Assembly (NCBI GenBank): GCA_041287365.1 | Contig: JBEULL010000018.1 | Span: 248,001 to 312,000 of the forward strand | Source: JAQVIJ01 sp041287365 | GTDB taxonomy: Bacteria > Desulfobacterota > Dissulfuribacteria > Dissulfuribacterales > DYLC01 | Direction of reading: 5' to 3' | Length of the DNA stretch: 64,000 bases | Shown here: in pieces, positions 62,513 through 64,000 of the stretch | Position numbering within the stretch: the first letter of the stretch is position 1 | Layout: each line of letters starts with the position of its first letter | The notes under the pieces: generated by a model | Database searches by the model: none | What the model saw: only the letters and a program-made list of their open reading frames with translations | Told to the model about the DNA's origin: nothing | Program-made: the position numbers and the translations under genes

Positions 62513-62527
62513 TTGTATAAATTCACA

Positions 62528-62561
62528 CTTGCATAATTATGCAAGTATTTGAAAATGTCAA
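62528..62561 (-). promoter_or_regulatory. arsR-cytochrome promoter with 18-bp palindromic operator
   Basis: A perfect palindrome, CTTGCATAATTATGCAAG, occupies 62528-62545. On the minus strand TTGACA (62561-62556) is a consensus -35, and a -10-like AT-rich hexamer falls inside the palindrome at 16-17 bases spacing. A repressor there would block polymerase. Transcription would start near 62526, leaving a very short leader before ATG 62512. Confidence 0.7.
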
Positions 62562-62653
62562 GGCAAAAAATGAATGCACAAGGAAAGCCCACAACAAGAT
62601 AATAGGACCAGAAGACCGTTTTGAGGACATATCACACGGAAGTTGGAGTTTAA

Positions 62654-62667
62654 TTGATTTAAATCAA
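62654..62667 (+). promoter_or_regulatory. FNR/DNR-type regulator site upstream of the CBS gene
   Basis: TTGAT-TTAA-ATCAA is a perfect FNR/DNR-type dyad. A -10-like TATAGT lies at 62689-62694; a start near 62701 places the dyad centre at about -41, the usual position for class II activation. It is about 140 bp from the arsR start, so it could also affect the divergent operon. Confidence 0.65.
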
Positions 62668-62724
62668 GGAGATTTGTCTCATTTGAATTATAGTTGTTTT
62701 AAATTACAAAGGGAGGCTGCCATC

Positions 62725-63324
62725 ATGAAGAATAATCTGGATTATATGGAATCGGCTTTGCCAAAGATATCGGAAGAGGATATCTATGAGGCCATGAAGA
62801 CCATTTCAGGATATCTTGATATAACCCCTGATGACTTCGCACTGCTTTATAGGGCTGCTTTTCGGCATGCCATTGAACGGATTAGAACCGCCGTTCAAGC
62901 AAAGGATATCATGACCAGAACGGTGATAAGCGTAGGGCCCAATACGCCTCTGGCACAGGTGGCATCTCTTATGGGCAAAAAACACATCTCAGGCATACCT
63001 GTCACAAACGAAAACGATGAAGTATTGGGCATGATCTCTGAAAAGGATTTTTTGAGAAATATGGGAAGCCAGACATCGAATTTTATGGAGGTGGTCGCCG
63101 CATGTCTGGGCAAAGGAGGCTGGGACGCCATAAGTGTCCGCAAGAGTCTGGCCAAGGATATCATGACCACACCTGCCATAACAGTAAAAGGCAATACTCC
63201 AATTCTGGAAATATCAAGACTGTTTCACGAAAAGGGTATAAACCGCGCACCAGTTATAAGTGAAGAAAACAAACTCATAGGTATAGTATCCAGGGCAGAC
63301 CTCGTGAAAGGATATACGATATGA
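62725..63324 (+). CDS. CBS-domain pair protein
   Basis: A 199-residue soluble protein. An N-terminal helical region (about 1-60; SEEDIYEAMKTISGYLDITPDDF) precedes two CBS domains: KDIMTRTVISVGPNTPLAQVASLM with KHISGIPVTNENDEVLGMISEKDFL, and KDIMTTPAITVKGNTPILEIS with KGINRAPVISEENKLIGIVSRADLVKGY. CBS pairs bind adenine nucleotides and regulate partners. I chose ATG 62725, which has GGGAGG 9-14 bases upstream; the frame is open further upstream to 62539 but there it crosses the promoter region. It overlaps the HPP gene by 4 bp, suggesting the two proteins work together. Confidence 0.9.
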   Translation: MKNNLDYMESALPKISEEDIYEAMKTISGYLDITPDDFALLYRAAFRHAIERIRTAVQAKDIMTRTVISVGPNTPLAQVASLMGKKHISGIPVTNENDEVLGMISEKDFLRNMGSQTSNFMEVVAACLGKGGWDAISVRKSLAKDIMTTPAITVKGNTPILEISRLFHEKGINRAPVISEENKLIGIVSRADLVKGYTI

Positions 63325-63872
63325 ACACCCTATTCAATTATTTCAATAAAATGAGAGGGGCATCCAAAAGCCCACCAGGTGTATCTGGAAGCGAAATCCT
63401 CTGGTCCTGGGTGGGCGCATTTATGGGTATCTCTCTGGTGGCCTTGATTCACAGTGTCTGTGTTCAAAACTCAACCGGCTTGATAATGCTCGTAGGTTCA
63501 TTTGGTGCCTCCGCTGTATTGCTCTATGGCGCGCCAAAAAGCCCCCTTGCACAGCCAAGAAATCTGCTGGGTGGGCATATATTCTCTGCCCTCATCGGTG
63601 TGGCTATCTATCAGATATTTCATGGCCAGATATGGTTGGCCGCGTCCATTGCAGTAGCCACGGCCATAGCCGTAATGCATGTCACAAAAACCCTGCATCC
63701 GCCTGGAGGCGCTACCGCTTTGATCGCTGTTATAGGTGGTACCGATATTCATAATCTCGGTTATCTATATGCATTTATTCCGATAGGTCTGGGGGCATTG
63801 GTTATGCTGATAGTGGCGCTTCTGGTCAACAATATACCCAAAAACCGCAGATATCCCGAGTTCTGGTTATGA
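63321..63872 (+). CDS. HPP-family integral membrane protein
   Basis: A 183-residue membrane protein with about four or five hydrophobic segments and the diagnostic LHPPGGATALIAV motif. HPP proteins are often fused to CBS domains; here the CBS pair is a separate, overlapping gene. A plastid and cyanobacterial HPP has been linked to nitrite transport, so nitrite or another small anion is a possible substrate, but this is inference. Confidence 0.92.
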   Translation: MNTLFNYFNKMRGASKSPPGVSGSEILWSWVGAFMGISLVALIHSVCVQNSTGLIMLVGSFGASAVLLYGAPKSPLAQPRNLLGGHIFSALIGVAIYQIFHGQIWLAASIAVATAIAVMHVTKTLHPPGGATALIAVIGGTDIHNLGYLYAFIPIGLGALVMLIVALLVNNIPKNRRYPEFWL

Positions 63873-63883
63873 ACGAGCCTTGC

Positions 63884-64000
63884 TCACTGGGTTTTGACAG
63901 CCTTTATCATAGCGTTAAGGACGTTTATACTCGGTGGATTTATAATCTCTATAAGGCTATTCGGAAGTTTTACCGCCTTGTCCTTAAAGACATCTTTCAA
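63884..64000 (-). CDS. C-terminal end of an unidentified protein (partial)
   Basis: The minus strand is open from the window edge to a stop at 63884-63886, giving 38 residues that end INPPSINVLNAMIKAVKTQ. The composition looks coding (mixed hydrophobic and Lys), and the gene would converge on the HPP gene with an 11-bp gap. Too short to name; it may be chance. Confidence 0.45.
   Translation of the reverse strand: MKDVFKDKAVKLPNSLIEIINPPSINVLNAMIKAVKTQ

Noticed and set aside
62539..62724. N-terminal extension of the CBS protein
   Set aside because: The frame is open, but it crosses the palindrome and FNR-type site; ATG 62725 has a good GGGAGG.
1..64000. CRISPR arrays, tRNA or rRNA genes, phage or IS transposase genes
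   Set aside because: None seen on reading both strands; no regularly spaced repeats, no tRNA-like cloverleaf and no transposase protein in the reading frames. XerD is the housekeeping type.

Overview
The window looks like a chromosomal segment of a Gram-negative, motile, anaerobic bacterium, most likely a Desulfobacterota (deltaproteobacterial, sulfate-reducer-like) lineage. This is inferred from the fused ispDF gene, the wealth of sigma-54 elements, hybrid kinases and c-type cytochromes, a YeiH-type anion exporter, and the csrA-fliW-flgL-flgK-flgN cluster. By eye the DNA is close to 50% G+C, except for a strongly AT-rich half gene at 45.5-47.1 kb. I see no tRNA, rRNA, CRISPR array or intact insertion sequence.

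Layout. 1-8.9 kb: the classical translation operon nusA (5' end outside the window)-infB-ylxP-rbfA-nrnA-truB-rpsO-pnp, followed by a nitronate-monooxygenase-like gene. 10-16 kb: an HDOD protein, rarA, a PflX-type radical SAM protein, ftsY, and a membrane polyferredoxin. 16-21 kb: a membrane diguanylate cyclase and a large substrate-binding hybrid kinase, convergent. 21-26 kb (minus strand): a ttcA-like gene, ispDF, a glycolate-oxidase-like flavoprotein and dnaA. 26.5-30 kb: a serine hydrolase, a tRNA nucleotidyltransferase-like gene and a YhcC-type radical SAM gene. 30.4-36.7 kb: a signalling cluster (CheD-HDOD fusion, CheR, hybrid kinase, REC-kinase). 36.7-44.4 kb: ktrB-ktrA, valS-nadC-tlyA, an unknown gene and xerD. 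44.4-45.5 kb: a 5'-truncated ammonium transporter followed by an intact PII gene. 45.5-51.4 kb: a haem-binding sensor kinase, an NtrC-family regulator, a consensus sigma-54 promoter, an enlarged sulfate-exporter-like protein and a 53-residue membrane protein. 51.4-59.6 kb (minus strand): a three-sensor chemoreceptor, fliW, csrA, flgL, a repeat-expanded flgK and a flgN-like gene. 60-64 kb: a respiratory locus with an ArsR regulator, an octahaem cytochrome and cytochrome b, divergent from a CBS gene and an HPP gene.

The most notable observation is at 60.5-62.1 kb. An octahaem tetrathionate-reductase-family cytochrome is interrupted by one in-frame UGA, where I recall the family having a conserved cysteine (N-N-F-C). 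Fifteen bases after the UGA lies a 9-bp hairpin with an AGGU apical loop preceded by GC, resembling the E. coli fdhF SECIS. The simplest reading is a selenocysteine-containing octahaem cytochrome. Its promoter carries a perfect 18-bp palindrome suited to the adjacent ArsR protein. The divergent CBS-HPP promoter carries a perfect TTGAT-N4-ATCAA FNR/DNR-type site near -41.

Other points of interest are two copies of a roughly 180-200 bp element with matching inverted termini (10977-11157 and 59757-59959), a two-component system likely controlling a sigma-54 sulfate-exporter operon with a two-codon ORF in its leader, and several unusual domain combinations.
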